A stretch of DNA of 64,000 nucleotides from Rodentibacter pneumotropicus DSM 21403 (lineage in GTDB: Bacteria > Pseudomonadota > Gammaproteobacteria > Enterobacterales > Pasteurellaceae): assembly GCF_000379905.1 (NCBI RefSeq), contig NZ_KB904041.1:166351-230350 (forward strand). The letters run 5' to 3'. Shown here in pieces: positions 1 through 6,672 of the stretch. The translations under genes were made by a program, and so were the position numbers. The number at the start of each line of letters is the position of its first letter. Position 1 is the first letter of the stretch. Under the pieces are notes generated by a model, which saw only the letters and a list, made by a program, of their open reading frames with translations, was not told the DNA's origin and did not search any database.

Positions 1-521
1 ATTTCTAAGGTTTGTCTAAAATAAGCTCGGACATAATAAGCACGAGAATGACAAAGACGAAAATGCGCGATATTTACCGTCGTTTCAACCCCATTTAACA
101 CCACTTTCTCAATACTCCAATCAAATTGATAAGACTCACCGAGTGGAAATTTTTGAGGAATAAAAATAGCCGTAGTGGGTGGGGAAAAAGACGATTTATA
201 ACGCTTAATAAAACGAGAAACACAAGGGTATTGCCCTTCAAAACCAAGGCTTTGCAAATACTCAAAATGACGTACTGCGGTTAAACGTTGAGAAGGTGGC
301 TTATCCATCTCCTCTTTGAGTCGTTCAATTAATAGTGCTTTATAAGGCCCTAATTTAGGTGAATCGGTGTGTTGACGTTGATAGTTGGGAATCTCAATCA
401 TATTGAGATATTTTTTGACGGTACGACGGCTGAGTCGAAGTTTTTCAGCGATTTTACGCTGAGAAAGCCCCTCTTTATGATAAAGGCGACGTATTTTTAA
501 GATGGTTTCCATGCAAAGCAT
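1..521 (-). CDS. istA: IS21-family transposase IstA, N-terminal part (cut by window edge)
   Basis: This is the first 173 or so codons of a transposase running off the left end of the window. Residues about 1-45 form a helix-turn-helix (KIRRLYHKEGLSQRKIAEKL, then RTVKKYL). About residue 130 the motif YQFDWS supplies the first Asp of the DDE/rve integrase fold, followed by the VNIAHF...SRAYYVRAYF strand pattern that I align with IS21 IstA. Two in-frame ATGs, at 521 and 512, are possible starts, and an in-frame TAA lies nine bases upstream of the first. The istB ATPase gene expected downstream is outside the window. The family assignment is from recognition of this pattern. Confidence 0.8.
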   Translation of the reverse strand, partial: MLCMETILKIRRLYHKEGLSQRKIAEKLRLSRRTVKKYLNMIEIPNYQRQHTDSPKLGPYKALLIERLKEEMDKPPSQRLTAVRHFEYLQSLGFEGQYPCVSRFIKRYKSSFSPPTTAIFIPQKFPLGESYQFDWSIEKVVLNGVETTVNIAHFRLCHSRAYYVRAYFRQTLE

Positions 522-563
522 ACCAGGTTATTCCCTGTTTAAATAACAAGGAGTTTATCAAAA

Positions 564-600
564 GATGCAGTGGATCACTTTTCGATGATCTTACTGCATC
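564..600. repeat. Palindrome at the end of the IS21-family element
   Basis: GATGCAGT (564-571) is mirrored by ACTGCATC (593-600), and an inner pair GATCA (573-577)/TGATC (586-590) has almost the same centre. IS21-family ends usually carry transposase-binding repeats, and this dyad just upstream of istA could be one. It could equally be a hairpin that limits read-through into the transposase. Confidence 0.55.
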
Positions 601-619
601 AGCCTGGCGCATTTTTGCA

Positions 620-1284
620 TGATCATTAACACGCTTGCCGATTCTCAGCAAGAGAAGTCAATTCAAGATGATGTTCGTTACAGCTTGAACGAAAATTCAG
701 ATTCTGACTTTGCGAAAGCGGTGGATACCGTAGCAAATGGAGGAAATGTTAATGGTTATGTCAATGTTGGCACAACGCCAGATGTGTTGAAAATGCTTGG
801 TTTGCCTGATGTTAATGTCACTATTCACGGCTCAACCTTTAAAAAAGTAATGCAAGACAAGCATAATGTTACGCCTGAAACCTTAAAGCAGTTACCAAAG
901 CAGATTAATAATCCTGTTGCGGTAATGAAATCTGCACCACAGTCAACACAACAAGGCTATGTTGTTTTAACAGAGTTAGTGGAGCAGGAAAATGATTGGG
1001 ATAAACCAGTCATTGCTGCACTTCATTTAAAGCAAGACACCACAAATGGACTAGAGTTAATCAACATTGCAAGTGTTTATGGCAGAAGTAAATCACAGGT
1101 TCAGCGTGGTTTGAATGATGATTTGCTTTATTGGAACAATAAAAAAGGGACTGAATTTGTAAATACCTTTGGGCTTCAATTGCCCGCATATGTATCTCAA
1201 GAACAGTCCACAGGCTCTAATGTTAAAACAGAAACCGATCTAAGTCAATATCAATCTGAAAATGCAGAAGAGATATTGAGGTAA
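620..1284 (+). pseudogene. 3' fragment of a phage MuF-type protein with MuF C-terminal (toxin-like) domain
   Basis: An open frame of about 221 residues begins right at the IS junction and has no ribosome binding site of its own. It is therefore read as the severed C-terminal part of a larger phage gene. The segment from about residue 20 (RYSLNENSDSDFAKAVD) through GYVNVGTTPDVLKMLGLPDV to ASVYGRSKSQVQRGLND matches my memory of the 'phage MuF C-terminal domain', a predicted nuclease-fold domain found at the end of phage head-morphogenesis/polymorphic toxin proteins. The MuF capsid domain that should precede it is missing here. The ATG at 619-621 spans the junction and could in principle start translation. 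The next gene follows after 42 bases. Confidence 0.6.
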
Positions 1285-1326
1285 GTTCAGAGAGGCGGTT
1301 TTTTCTTACCCACAAACAGGAGAACT

Positions 1327-1542
1327 ATGGCAAATCAATTTGAGCCTATCATCAACGAATTAAAAGACAAGTCGGATAAAGACGGTAGTAAAAAGCTACT
1401 TTATCAAGAATACAAAAAATACACAGCACCACAACTTACCGCACTTAGGGATAAGTTTGTGGAAGAATTGATTCACCAAATGATGGAATATAAAGAAAAA
1501 GCGGAATATCTTTACTTACATTACTACAATGAGGAGGCTTAA
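1327..1542 (+). CDS. Small phage-associated hypothetical protein; possible partner of the MuF toxin domain
   Basis: A 71-residue, charged, probably all-helical protein with no signal peptide or membrane segment. A clear ribosome binding site (AGGAG at 1318-1322) precedes the ATG. It sits 42 bases after the MuF C-terminal fragment and two bases before the next gene, so the three were probably one phage transcript. I do not recognise a family. In MuF-type toxin loci the immunity gene often follows the toxin directly, and this gene has the right size and place for that role. That is inference from position only. It may simply be a small virion or assembly protein. Confidence 0.6.
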   Translation: MANQFEPIINELKDKSDKDGSKKLLYQEYKKYTAPQLTALRDKFVEELIHQMMEYKEKAEYLYLHYYNEEA

Positions 1543-1544
1543 TT

Positions 1545-2426
1545 ATGCCGGATACCCCACTTACACACGATAAAATAATGGAAATCTTTGATACGAAAGA
1601 AAGTGATTGTGACAAAGTTAAGAGTGATATAAAAGCACTTCCCGATGATAATAAATTAACAAATGCTTCGGCTAAAGCAAGAGCGTTAGCAATGGCAGAT
1701 TATGCTTGTAAGTATTTTGAAGCAGTTCAACAAAATGCCCGAGCCAATATGATTATCGCCCTGATTCAACAAGCGGCATCATTTTATTTTGCCGACAAAC
1801 AACACGATGTCGCAAAACAGGCACAAAATCGTTTTGATGAAATCTGGAACGATCAGAAAGACAAATCGGATAAGTTTTTCAATCATTGGTACGACAATTC
1901 ACGACTGATTGAAATCCGAATGTTGAACGACGCATCAGCACGTGAGCAGGCAGGGTATCAAGTCGATTATGAAACGGCAAAAAATAGAGCAGTGACCCAA
2001 GCTCGTAGTGAGTTTTCACGGGCAAGAGATAAGGTTCAACGGGAAAGTAATATTCACTGCGTTGGCGCAACTCGCACCGCATTACGCCAACTTCAAGTGG
2101 CAGAGGCAAAGGCTGTGGTACTAGCCACTAACCAAGCCATTCGTTTTGAAGAAGAACGCAAACATCAACGTGAAAGCCAGTATCGAGAAGAAATGTACAA
2201 ATGGAATGCGATGTTCCAAGGTCGAATTGCGGATAGTCTTCGCTCGTTAAGCACTGCCCAACAAGCCGCTGCCGCCGCAAGTCAAATCAAACCATATGAG
2301 GGTTGGACACACGCCGTAGGGCAGTTAAGCCATATTGGTAGACATCTTGGCACAATGAACACGGCAGAATTTGGATTATTAAATTCCCATAGAGTACCGG
2401 CATTTGCGAATAATTTGTGGGGGTAA
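1545..2426 (+). CDS. Phage-type hypothetical protein, Ala/Gln-rich and helical
   Basis: A 293-residue soluble protein. The N-terminal 60 residues are acidic. The middle and C-terminal parts (about 100-250) are rich in Ala, Gln, Arg and Glu with coiled-coil spacing, and contain runs such as STAQQAAAAASQ. There is no signal peptide. The start is two bases after the previous stop, preceded by GGAGG (1532-1536), which supports translational coupling. A strong terminator follows the stop directly, so this ends the phage operon. The composition would suit an internal virion or DNA-ejection protein, but no signature supports this and I leave the function open. Confidence 0.65.
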   Translation: MPDTPLTHDKIMEIFDTKESDCDKVKSDIKALPDDNKLTNASAKARALAMADYACKYFEAVQQNARANMIIALIQQAASFYFADKQHDVAKQAQNRFDEIWNDQKDKSDKFFNHWYDNSRLIEIRMLNDASAREQAGYQVDYETAKNRAVTQARSEFSRARDKVQRESNIHCVGATRTALRQLQVAEAKAVVLATNQAIRFEEERKHQRESQYREEMYKWNAMFQGRIADSLRSLSTAQQAAAAASQIKPYEGWTHAVGQLSHIGRHLGTMNTAEFGLLNSHRVPAFANNLWG

Positions 2427-2455
2427 ACCGCTTGCTTTGCCAAGCGGTTTATTTT
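2425..2455 (+). terminator. Intrinsic terminator of the phage operon
   Basis: AAACCGCTTG (2425-2434) pairs perfectly with CAAGCGGTTT (2441-2450) around a 6-base loop and is followed by ATTTTTATT. Confidence 0.85.
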
Positions 2456-2527
2456 TATTGCTAATCTTAGGGATCATGTCAAATCTTAGTGTAGAATAGT
2501 GATGGGTTTATTTTATGGAGATTGGTT

Positions 2528-2899
2528 GTGAAAAAGTTAGTTGTAGGATTAGCTATTATTTTGTTGTCTGGTGTTGCTAATGCAAAATGTTATGGAACAA
2601 AATCTAATAAGGTTTGTTATAGTAACAATGGAAATACCCACCATGTTAGTAAAAGTGGTAACTATACAAATGTAAGTAGCTATAATAGTAGAACAGGAGC
2701 TAGATGGTCATCTAACTATTCTAGCTACGGCAATACCACATATGCTACGGGTAGATCAAAAAAAGGTAGCCCTTGGAACGAAACGATGGTTAGACATCGT
2801 AATTCTACGCATTACTATGGAACAAACTCTAGGGGTAAAAAATTTGATTCTTATGGGATAAGTTCAAAGCCTTGTCGTAAGAAAAATGATTGCTATTAG
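2528..2899 (+). CDS. Small secreted protein, Ser/Asn/Tyr-rich
   Basis: The GTG at 2528 is the likely start: GGAG (2517-2520) lies seven bases upstream. An in-frame TTG at 2522 is too close to it. The product of about 123 residues has a textbook signal peptide (MKKLVVGLAIILLSGVANA, cut before KCYG). The mature part is small, basic and rich in Ser, Asn, Tyr and Gly, with four cysteines, two near each end (KCYGTKSNKVC and CRKKNDC). This suggests a disulfide-closed periplasmic or secreted protein. No family is recognised. It lies between phage genes and precedes a second exported protein, so it looks like phage cargo. An outside-acting or exclusion role is only a guess. Confidence 0.65.
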   Translation: MKKLVVGLAIILLSGVANAKCYGTKSNKVCYSNNGNTHHVSKSGNYTNVSSYNSRTGARWSSNYSSYGNTTYATGRSKKGSPWNETMVRHRNSTHYYGTNSRGKKFDSYGISSKPCRKKNDCY

Positions 2900-2911
2900 T
2901 TGAGGTTAATT

Positions 2912-3262
2912 ATGAAGAAGTTTGTATTTGGATTGTTTACCCTATTTTTATCTATGTATGTAAATGCGTATGAAGTAAAAGATGTTTGTATTAAATATCA
3001 AGTAAAAGGAAACGCTGATACAATACCTCATTGGTCGCAAGGTTATAAAGTACAAGCGAATATTATAGATGGTCAAGAATTATCTCAGAGGACAAGGTGT
3101 TATACTTGCTATGATCCATTGGATAAATACGTCGTTGTATTTTGGGGAGATGGGCAATCGACTGTAATTGATACAGATTCACCTTTCTTGAGTTTATATA
3201 CAGAGGGGAGAGATCAGCAAGGTCGTATTTGGGAAGTATCTGATTCACCAGTATGTATGTAA
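2912..3262 (+). CDS. Small exported protein, Cys-containing
   Basis: The ATG at 2912 has TGAGG (2901-2905) six bases upstream. A TTG at 2900 is in frame but lacks a site. The 116-residue product starts with a signal peptide (MKKFVFGLFTLFLSMYVNA) and gives a mature domain of about 97 residues with four Cys, including the pair CYTC and a C-terminal CM. The start is twelve bases after the preceding stop, so the two exported proteins are probably made together. A terminator follows at once. The family is not recognised. The pattern of tandem small exported proteins inside phage DNA is typical of lysogen-expressed accessory genes. Confidence 0.65.
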   Translation: MKKFVFGLFTLFLSMYVNAYEVKDVCIKYQVKGNADTIPHWSQGYKVQANIIDGQELSQRTRCYTCYDPLDKYVVVFWGDGQSTVIDTDSPFLSLYTEGRDQQGRIWEVSDSPVCM

Positions 3263-3269
3263 ACTCATA

Positions 3270-3297
3270 AACCCTATTGACAACCAATAGGGTTTTA
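3270..3297 (+). terminator. Intrinsic terminator after the exported-protein pair
   Basis: AACCCTATTG (3270-3279) pairs with CAATAGGGTT (3285-3294) around a 5-base loop and runs into TTTT. The structure also faces the minus-strand HTH gene ending at 3335. Confidence 0.8.
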
Positions 3298-3334
3298 CTT
3301 TCCACATTACTTGGAACATACTGAAAAGAGCCGT

Positions 3335-3598
3335 CTAAGGCTTGGGCGTAGCGAATGAGAGTATCGGTTTTAGGGACAAGCCACGCTCAATACGACTAAT
3401 ATTTTGTGTCTTAATACCGGTACGCTGTGCAATATCCTGTTGAGAGAGTTTTTTAGCAATGCGATCGGCTTTTAACTGTCTTACCATAGCTTGCTGAATC
3501 TTGTGTGCTGTTAGGCGATCTGCAAAAGTAGGATCTTGGTCGATTAAATCTTGTTTTAATTCATCGAGTGAAACAAATTCAAGTCTTTCGGTTTTCAT
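3335..3598 (-). pseudogene. XRE-family HTH protein with a damaged C-terminus
   Basis: The 87-residue frame contains a Cro/C1 helix-turn-helix (about 48-75: RIAKKLSQQDIAQRTGIKTQNISRIERG, split by me as KKLSQQDIAQRTG and QNISRIERG). After RIERGL the frame turns to SLKPILSFATPKP and stops. One base shifted, the same DNA reads PKTDTLIRYAQALDG and then FQYVP, the normal ending of this antitoxin-like family. A one-base loss near 3370 is therefore likely. In the restored frame there is no early stop, and it runs on antisense to the exported-protein gene, so the native end may also be lost. It is the third gene behind higBA, ten bases after higA. Confidence 0.6.
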
Positions 3599-3608
3599 TC
3601 ATTATTAT

Positions 3609-3920
3609 CTAAATTTTAAAGATACGGCTATTTCCCGTTGGCATTTCGACCGCGAGGCTTAATTTACCACCCATTGTCTCGACATAGCGTTTTAGAGTAG
3701 AGAGCCGAATATCATTGCCTCTTTGCTCAATTTGTGCGACAGCCGGTTGAGAAATACCTAACGAGGCTGCTAAATCTTTTTGTGAAAGCTCTAAGTCCTC
3801 ACGTAATTTAGAAAGACCGGCTTCTAGAATAAGCTCTTCTGCCATTTCTTGTATTTTAGTTTGTCTGTCCCGTGGCAACTCTGCAAGAAAGTCATCAAGG
3901 TTTGTGAGTTTTTTTGCCAT
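3609..3920 (-). CDS. higA: Type II antitoxin, HigA-like XRE protein
   Basis: A 103-residue protein with a helix-turn-helix at about 44-75 (SQKDLAASLGISQPAVAQIEQ), followed by a stretch (LSTLKRYVETMGGKLSLAVEMP) typical of HigA/VapI antitoxins. It starts two bases after the stop of the toxin gene, so the two are translationally coupled in the HigB-first order characteristic of this family. It should neutralise the toxin by binding it, and repress the operon through the palindrome over the promoter. Symbol and pairing are by family and context. Confidence 0.8.
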   Translation of the reverse strand: MAKKLTNLDDFLAELPRDRQTKIQEMAEELILEAGLSKLREDLELSQKDLAASLGISQPAVAQIEQRGNDIRLSTLKRYVETMGGKLSLAVEMPTGNSRIFKI

Positions 3921-3922
3921 TA

Positions 3923-4282
3923 TTATTTCTCCAGATTATCTAAGTAGAGCGTAAATTCTTCGTCAGCCAGGCGAATCATTCTTTCATAAAATTTTTTATC
4001 GTTACTTTTATCGCCAGCACATAGAACAATAGCCTGCCGAAGCGGATCAAATGCAAAAAATGCACGCAATGGTTTCCGTTGATGTTGAATGCGTAATTCT
4101 TTCATATTGGCATATTTCGATCCTTGAATGGTATCCGCATAAGGACGAGATAATTGCGGACCACCTATTTTTAAACGTTGTAAAGCCGCTAATATAGAAT
4201 CTTGAGCTTCTTCATCTTGCTCAAGCAACCAATTGTGAAAGCAATCAGTAAAAAGCACCGTCCATTGAGTTATTTTCGTCAT
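3923..4282 (-). CDS. higB: Type II toxin, HigB-like (RelE superfamily, DUF891 type)
   Basis: A 119-residue basic protein whose core (MKELRIQHQRKPLRAFFAFDP, then AIVLCAGDKSNDKKFYERMI) is the phage-Gp49/HigB signature. These toxins are ribosome-dependent mRNA endonucleases. The conserved pattern of basic residues ahead of a K-x(4)-FYERM helix is present, so the gene appears intact. It is the first gene of the operon, with its own promoter and operator upstream at 4303-4336. Activity is inferred from the family. Confidence 0.8.
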   Translation of the reverse strand: MTKITQWTVLFTDCFHNWLLEQDEEAQDSILAALQRLKIGGPQLSRPYADTIQGSKYANMKELRIQHQRKPLRAFFAFDPLRQAIVLCAGDKSNDKKFYERMIRLADEEFTLYLDNLEK

Positions 4283-4302
4283 ATTGTTCTTAATAAGTTT
4301 TG

Positions 4303-4336
4303 ACTTATATTCTATAAGTTATCGATTATTTGTCAA
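4303..4336 (-). promoter_or_regulatory. higBA promoter with perfect operator palindrome
   Basis: On the minus strand TTGACA (4336-4331) is followed after 16 bases by TAGAAT (4314-4309). Over the -10 box lies a perfect dyad, ACTTATA (4303-4309) TTC TATAAGT (4313-4319). This is the expected layout for autorepression by HigA. Confidence 0.75.
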
Positions 4337-4359
4337 TACCTGACGAAAGGTTAATTTAA

Positions 4360-4665
4360 GGTAAGAAAGGATTAATCTATTCAGAGGCTTATTCACTCAT
4401 TCATCAGCGTTTTAATGTTGAACATATTGACGAACTCACACCGGAACAAATCGGAATGGCGGTGGAATATATGCATAAAATCGTACTTGAGGGGGAGTTG
4501 ATTACAGAAGTGAAAGAAAATGAAAGTTTAGATGCAGGGTTGACCGAACAAGCGCTTCAAGCGTCAAACTTACTCAGCATATCCAAACCGACAAATTAAA
4601 TAGCAATGGGTGGAGCAGTGTTCTCCATGAGTTATGCAAAGGCAAAACCAATATGCTGTATTAAA
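4360..4665 (+). pseudogene. Remnant of a phage antirepressor (ORF6C-type C-terminal domain)
   Basis: The frame from about 4363 reads [20 protein letters not shown], then [20 protein letters not shown], which I recognise as the C-terminal ORF6C/KilAC-like part of phage antirepressors. There is an in-frame TAA just upstream, no start codon and no BRO/KilA N-terminal domain, so the 5' part is gone. Near 4565 a second frame opens ([20 protein letters not shown] to NMLY, stop at about 4665), which suggests a frameshift as well. It is clearly nonfunctional and marks this segment as a decayed prophage. Confidence 0.6.
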
Positions 4666-4682
4666 ATTTAACTAAAAAACCG

Positions 4683-4713
4683 ACCGCACTTTCGCAAGAT
4701 TGTGCGGTTTTTT
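4683..4713 (+). terminator. Terminator built on an uptake signal
   Basis: ACCGCAC (4683-4689) pairs with GTGCGGT (4702-4708), followed by a T run. The left arm is part of an ACCGCACTT uptake signal. Confidence 0.7.
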
Positions 4714-4732
4714 CATTTAATAAGGAGCAAAA

Positions 4733-5059
4733 ATGCGACCAATACATATTAACAAAAAAGTGGCAAAAACCACCTTTCAAATTGACAACTGCGGTAATGT
4801 AACCGAAGCCACGATTGAAATTACCCGTGTAGGCGGTAGCGATACCATTGTTTATCCGTCTTTAGAAATGACGGCAGACAAGGTAACTTTTATGTGGGAC
4901 GATGCACTTTATAAAGCACGTTCAGGGCGTTATCAAGGGATTATCCGTATTGAAGGCTGTCAGCCTTTCTGCGTGCCGTTACATCTTGGCTGCAAGTGTA
5001 ATATCGGCAGCAGTGAAAACGGTTATTTTACTTCTTCAGAATGTTTGGGGTGCAAATAA
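4733..5059 (+). CDS. Phage-type hypothetical protein, Cys-rich C-terminus
   Basis: A 108-residue protein with AAGGAG (4721-4726) ahead of the ATG. It appears beta-rich (alternating Thr/Val/Ile strands) and ends in a cysteine-dense tail with two CxC/CxxC clusters (GCKCNIG, ECLGCK). There is no signal peptide. Its stop overlaps the next start by one base (TAATG), so the two genes are coupled. I believe similar pairs occur among small virion genes of Pasteurellaceae prophages but cannot name a family. The cysteines hint at metal binding or disulfides. Confidence 0.6.
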   Translation: MRPIHINKKVAKTTFQIDNCGNVTEATIEITRVGGSDTIVYPSLEMTADKVTFMWDDALYKARSGRYQGIIRIEGCQPFCVPLHLGCKCNIGSSENGYFTSSECLGCK

Positions 5060-5391
5060 TGGCAACAAAATACAAATGGCTCAACGGCTATACAACGAGC
5101 TTAAACGCAAAACTATCATCAACTGATGGGATTTTACCGATTGATGATGCAGCATTATTGGCAAGTAAATTAGATACCGATCATAGTTACTTGGTGATCA
5201 ATGATGGAAACGGTGCTGAAATTGTCAAAGCCATTGCGTTTGGCAATCAGGTGAAAATTGAGCGGGGCAAAGATGGAACAGAAGCCAAAGCATTCCCTGC
5301 CGGTTCCTGTGTGAAATGGGAATTTACCGAATCTGCATTTAACGATCTGGGTTGTCCAAGTGAAGAAAAAAGTGATTGTTGCTGTGAATAA
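5059..5391 (+). CDS. Phage-type hypothetical protein coupled to the preceding gene
   Basis: Translation from the ATG at 5059, overlapping the previous stop, gives 110 residues. A longer reading from 5041 would lie inside the upstream gene and is not supported. The protein is soluble and beta-rich, and ends in EKSDCCCE, a triple-cysteine tail echoing the cysteine-rich end of its partner. No family is recognised. Shared cysteine tails and coupling suggest that the two products associate, perhaps as small structural or tail-associated proteins. That is inference. Confidence 0.6.
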   Translation: MATKYKWLNGYTTSLNAKLSSTDGILPIDDAALLASKLDTDHSYLVINDGNGAEIVKAIAFGNQVKIERGKDGTEAKAFPAGSCVKWEFTESAFNDLGCPSEEKSDCCCE

Positions 5392-5412
5392 AAGAAGGGA
5401 GGTATAGGATAA

Positions 5413-5440
5413 AAGTGCGGTAGTTTTGCCGTGCTTTTTT
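5413..5440 (+). terminator. Terminator using an uptake signal arm with wobble pairs
   Basis: AAGTGCGG (5413-5420) can pair as RNA with CCGTGCTT (5429-5436) through two G-U pairs, followed by TTTT. It closes the 4733-5391 gene pair. Confidence 0.6.
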
Positions 5441-5496
5441 CTTTGATAATTCAACCTTGTCACTTTGGCTAAAAATAGCAAATTAGCTTCAAAAAA

Positions 5497-5570
5497 CGTT
5501 CCGAAACTAAATTGTTGAATATTGATTTATAAAGGAAAATGTATATCAAAATCGCAGTAATTTCGGAACG
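5497..5570. repeat. 10-bp perfect inverted repeat with 54-base spacer
   Basis: CGTTCCGAAA (5497-5506) recurs as TTTCGGAACG (5561-5570). It lies at the edge between phage DNA and core genome. No gene is seen from 5392 to 5620 otherwise. It could be a structural RNA arm pair, a regulatory site or a trace of the prophage boundary. Confidence 0.5.
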
Positions 5571-5620
5571 GAAAACAGCCATCAAGCCTTGAAAAGGCTG
5601 AAAGTATTAGTTTTGTGAAT

Positions 5621-5712
5621 AAAAAAACGCCTATTTGTGGGGAAATAGGCGGGAATGTTGGAGTGATTATTGCTGAGAGTTTTTAATTGAAAATCAGCTT
5701 GTTATTGGAATA
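5621..5712 (-). ncRNA. Candidate Fur-repressed small RNA (RyhB/HrrF-like in design)
   Basis: A minus-strand transcript starting about 5711-5713, six to eight bases after a TATCAT -10 box, would be about 90 nt long. It would end in a strong intrinsic terminator: CGCCTATTT (minus-strand stem, 5651-5643), a CCCCAC loop, AAATAGGCG (5636-5628) and seven T (5627-5621). The region has no open reading frame with a ribosome binding site. An unstructured A/C-rich stretch in the middle (CAATAATCACTCCAACATT) is suitable for pairing with mRNAs. Two Fur boxes sit at the promoter. This is the architecture of iron-starvation small RNAs such as RyhB, and of HrrF reported in H. influenzae. I cannot confirm sequence identity to HrrF. 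Confidence 0.7.
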
Positions 5713-5717
5713 TCTAG

Positions 5718-5769
5718 ATGATAATTGTTATCAAAAATGTTGTCAATAAATAAATGAAAATAATTATCA
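5718..5769 (-). promoter_or_regulatory. Promoter with two Fur boxes driving the small RNA
   Basis: On the minus strand TTGACA (5746-5741), a 17-base spacer and TATCAT (5723-5718) form a near-consensus sigma-70 promoter. TGATAATTGTTATCA (5719-5733) covers the -10 region and differs by one base from the 7-1-7 Fur motif. A second site, TGAAAATAATTATCA (5755-5769), also one base off, lies upstream of the -35. No protein gene starts in this direction, so the target is the noncoding transcript. Confidence 0.75.
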
Positions 5770-5777
5770 AAATTTTA

Positions 5778-6494
5778 TTATTTAATATAAGGTACAGATT
5801 TCGTCAATGAAAGTGCGGTAGGAATTCCCTGTAAAATTTCAAATTCACCGGCATAGGCATAAGCTTCCACGCTTTGTTCTATCGCGTCTTTTAACAATCT
5901 ATCATACTCAGGATCGATATATTCGGCGATTTTAAAACGATCAAATCCATTGTGCAGACCGGCAAACAACACGACAGCGCGATGACCTTGTTTTTTCATC
6001 GCCAATAATTCCCTCACGTGTTTTTGCCCGCGTGTGGTGACGGCATCAGGAAACATACCGAGATTGCCTTTCACTAAAGTAATAGATTTCACTTCTACAT
6101 AGCAATCCGGCAGTCCTTCGCCTTTAAGTAAAAAATCAATACGGCTATTTTCTTCACCATATTTGACTTCAGGATATATTTCATCATACATCGCTAGTTC
6201 TTTAATTTGTTTGTTTTGTAATGCTTCAAACACAAGTTGATTAGAACGATGGGTATTAATACAGCAAAGTTGTCCGTTAGCCAGTTGGGTGAGTTCCCAT
6301 GAATGGGGATATTTTCGAGTTTGGCTACCGGAATGAGAATACCAGACGATATCCCCTTTCTCGCCACAACCCGTCATCGCTCCTGTGTTGGCACAGTGAA
6401 TCGTCATCACTTCACCGTTCGGTAATTCAATATCAGCGAGAAAACGTTTGTAGCGGCGAATTAATTTTGCAGATTGAAGAGTGGGAAGTTGCAT
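5778..6494 (-). CDS. sfsA: Sugar fermentation stimulation protein SfsA
   Basis: The 238-residue protein matches SfsA along its length: N-terminal OB-like half ([26 protein letters not shown]) and C-terminal PD-(D/E)XK-like half with ENSRIDFLL and YVEVKSITL, whose D, E and K fit the nuclease-fold core. SfsA was named from E. coli effects on maltose fermentation. Its biochemical role is unsettled, though nucleic-acid binding is suggested. It stands alone, divergent from nothing close by, with the small RNA promoter directly downstream. Confidence 0.93.
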   Translation of the reverse strand: MQLPTLQSAKLIRRYKRFLADIELPNGEVMTIHCANTGAMTGCGEKGDIVWYSHSGSQTRKYPHSWELTQLANGQLCCINTHRSNQLVFEALQNKQIKELAMYDEIYPEVKYGEENSRIDFLLKGEGLPDCYVEVKSITLVKGNLGMFPDAVTTRGQKHVRELLAMKKQGHRAVVLFAGLHNGFDRFKIAEYIDPEYDRLLKDAIEQSVEAYAYAGEFEILQGIPTALSLTKSVPYIK

Positions 6495-6672
6495 ACTATT
6501 CCTTATTAAAGTGCGATCGATATATTATGAGTTTTTAGGTGAGCATTATATACTTTTTTTTCATGAATATTTCACGCCGCCTTTATGAAAGAACACATTG
6601 CATGTATCCCTACAAATAAACCCCAAATTAGGTTTGTACAACGGCTACATAATGTTGTATTTCGAGAGCCTA

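Larger units (their letters stand above)
1..619 (-). mobile_element. IS21-family insertion sequence, partial
   Basis: The left part of the window is one end of an IS21-family element, which continues beyond base 1. It contains the start of an IstA transposase gene reading leftwards. To its right are about 100 noncoding bases with a strong palindrome at 564-600. The outer end is inferred at about 619: IS21-family elements typically have 5'-TG...CA-3' tips, the bases at 618-619 are CA, and a truncated phage reading frame is open from there on. Target duplication and the other end are outside the window. Confidence 0.75.

Noticed and set aside
3063-3305. Minus-strand frame opposite the second exported-protein gene
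   Set aside because: It is mostly antisense to a gene with a signal peptide and good ribosome site. Its only coding-like content is the shifted tail of the third HTH gene.
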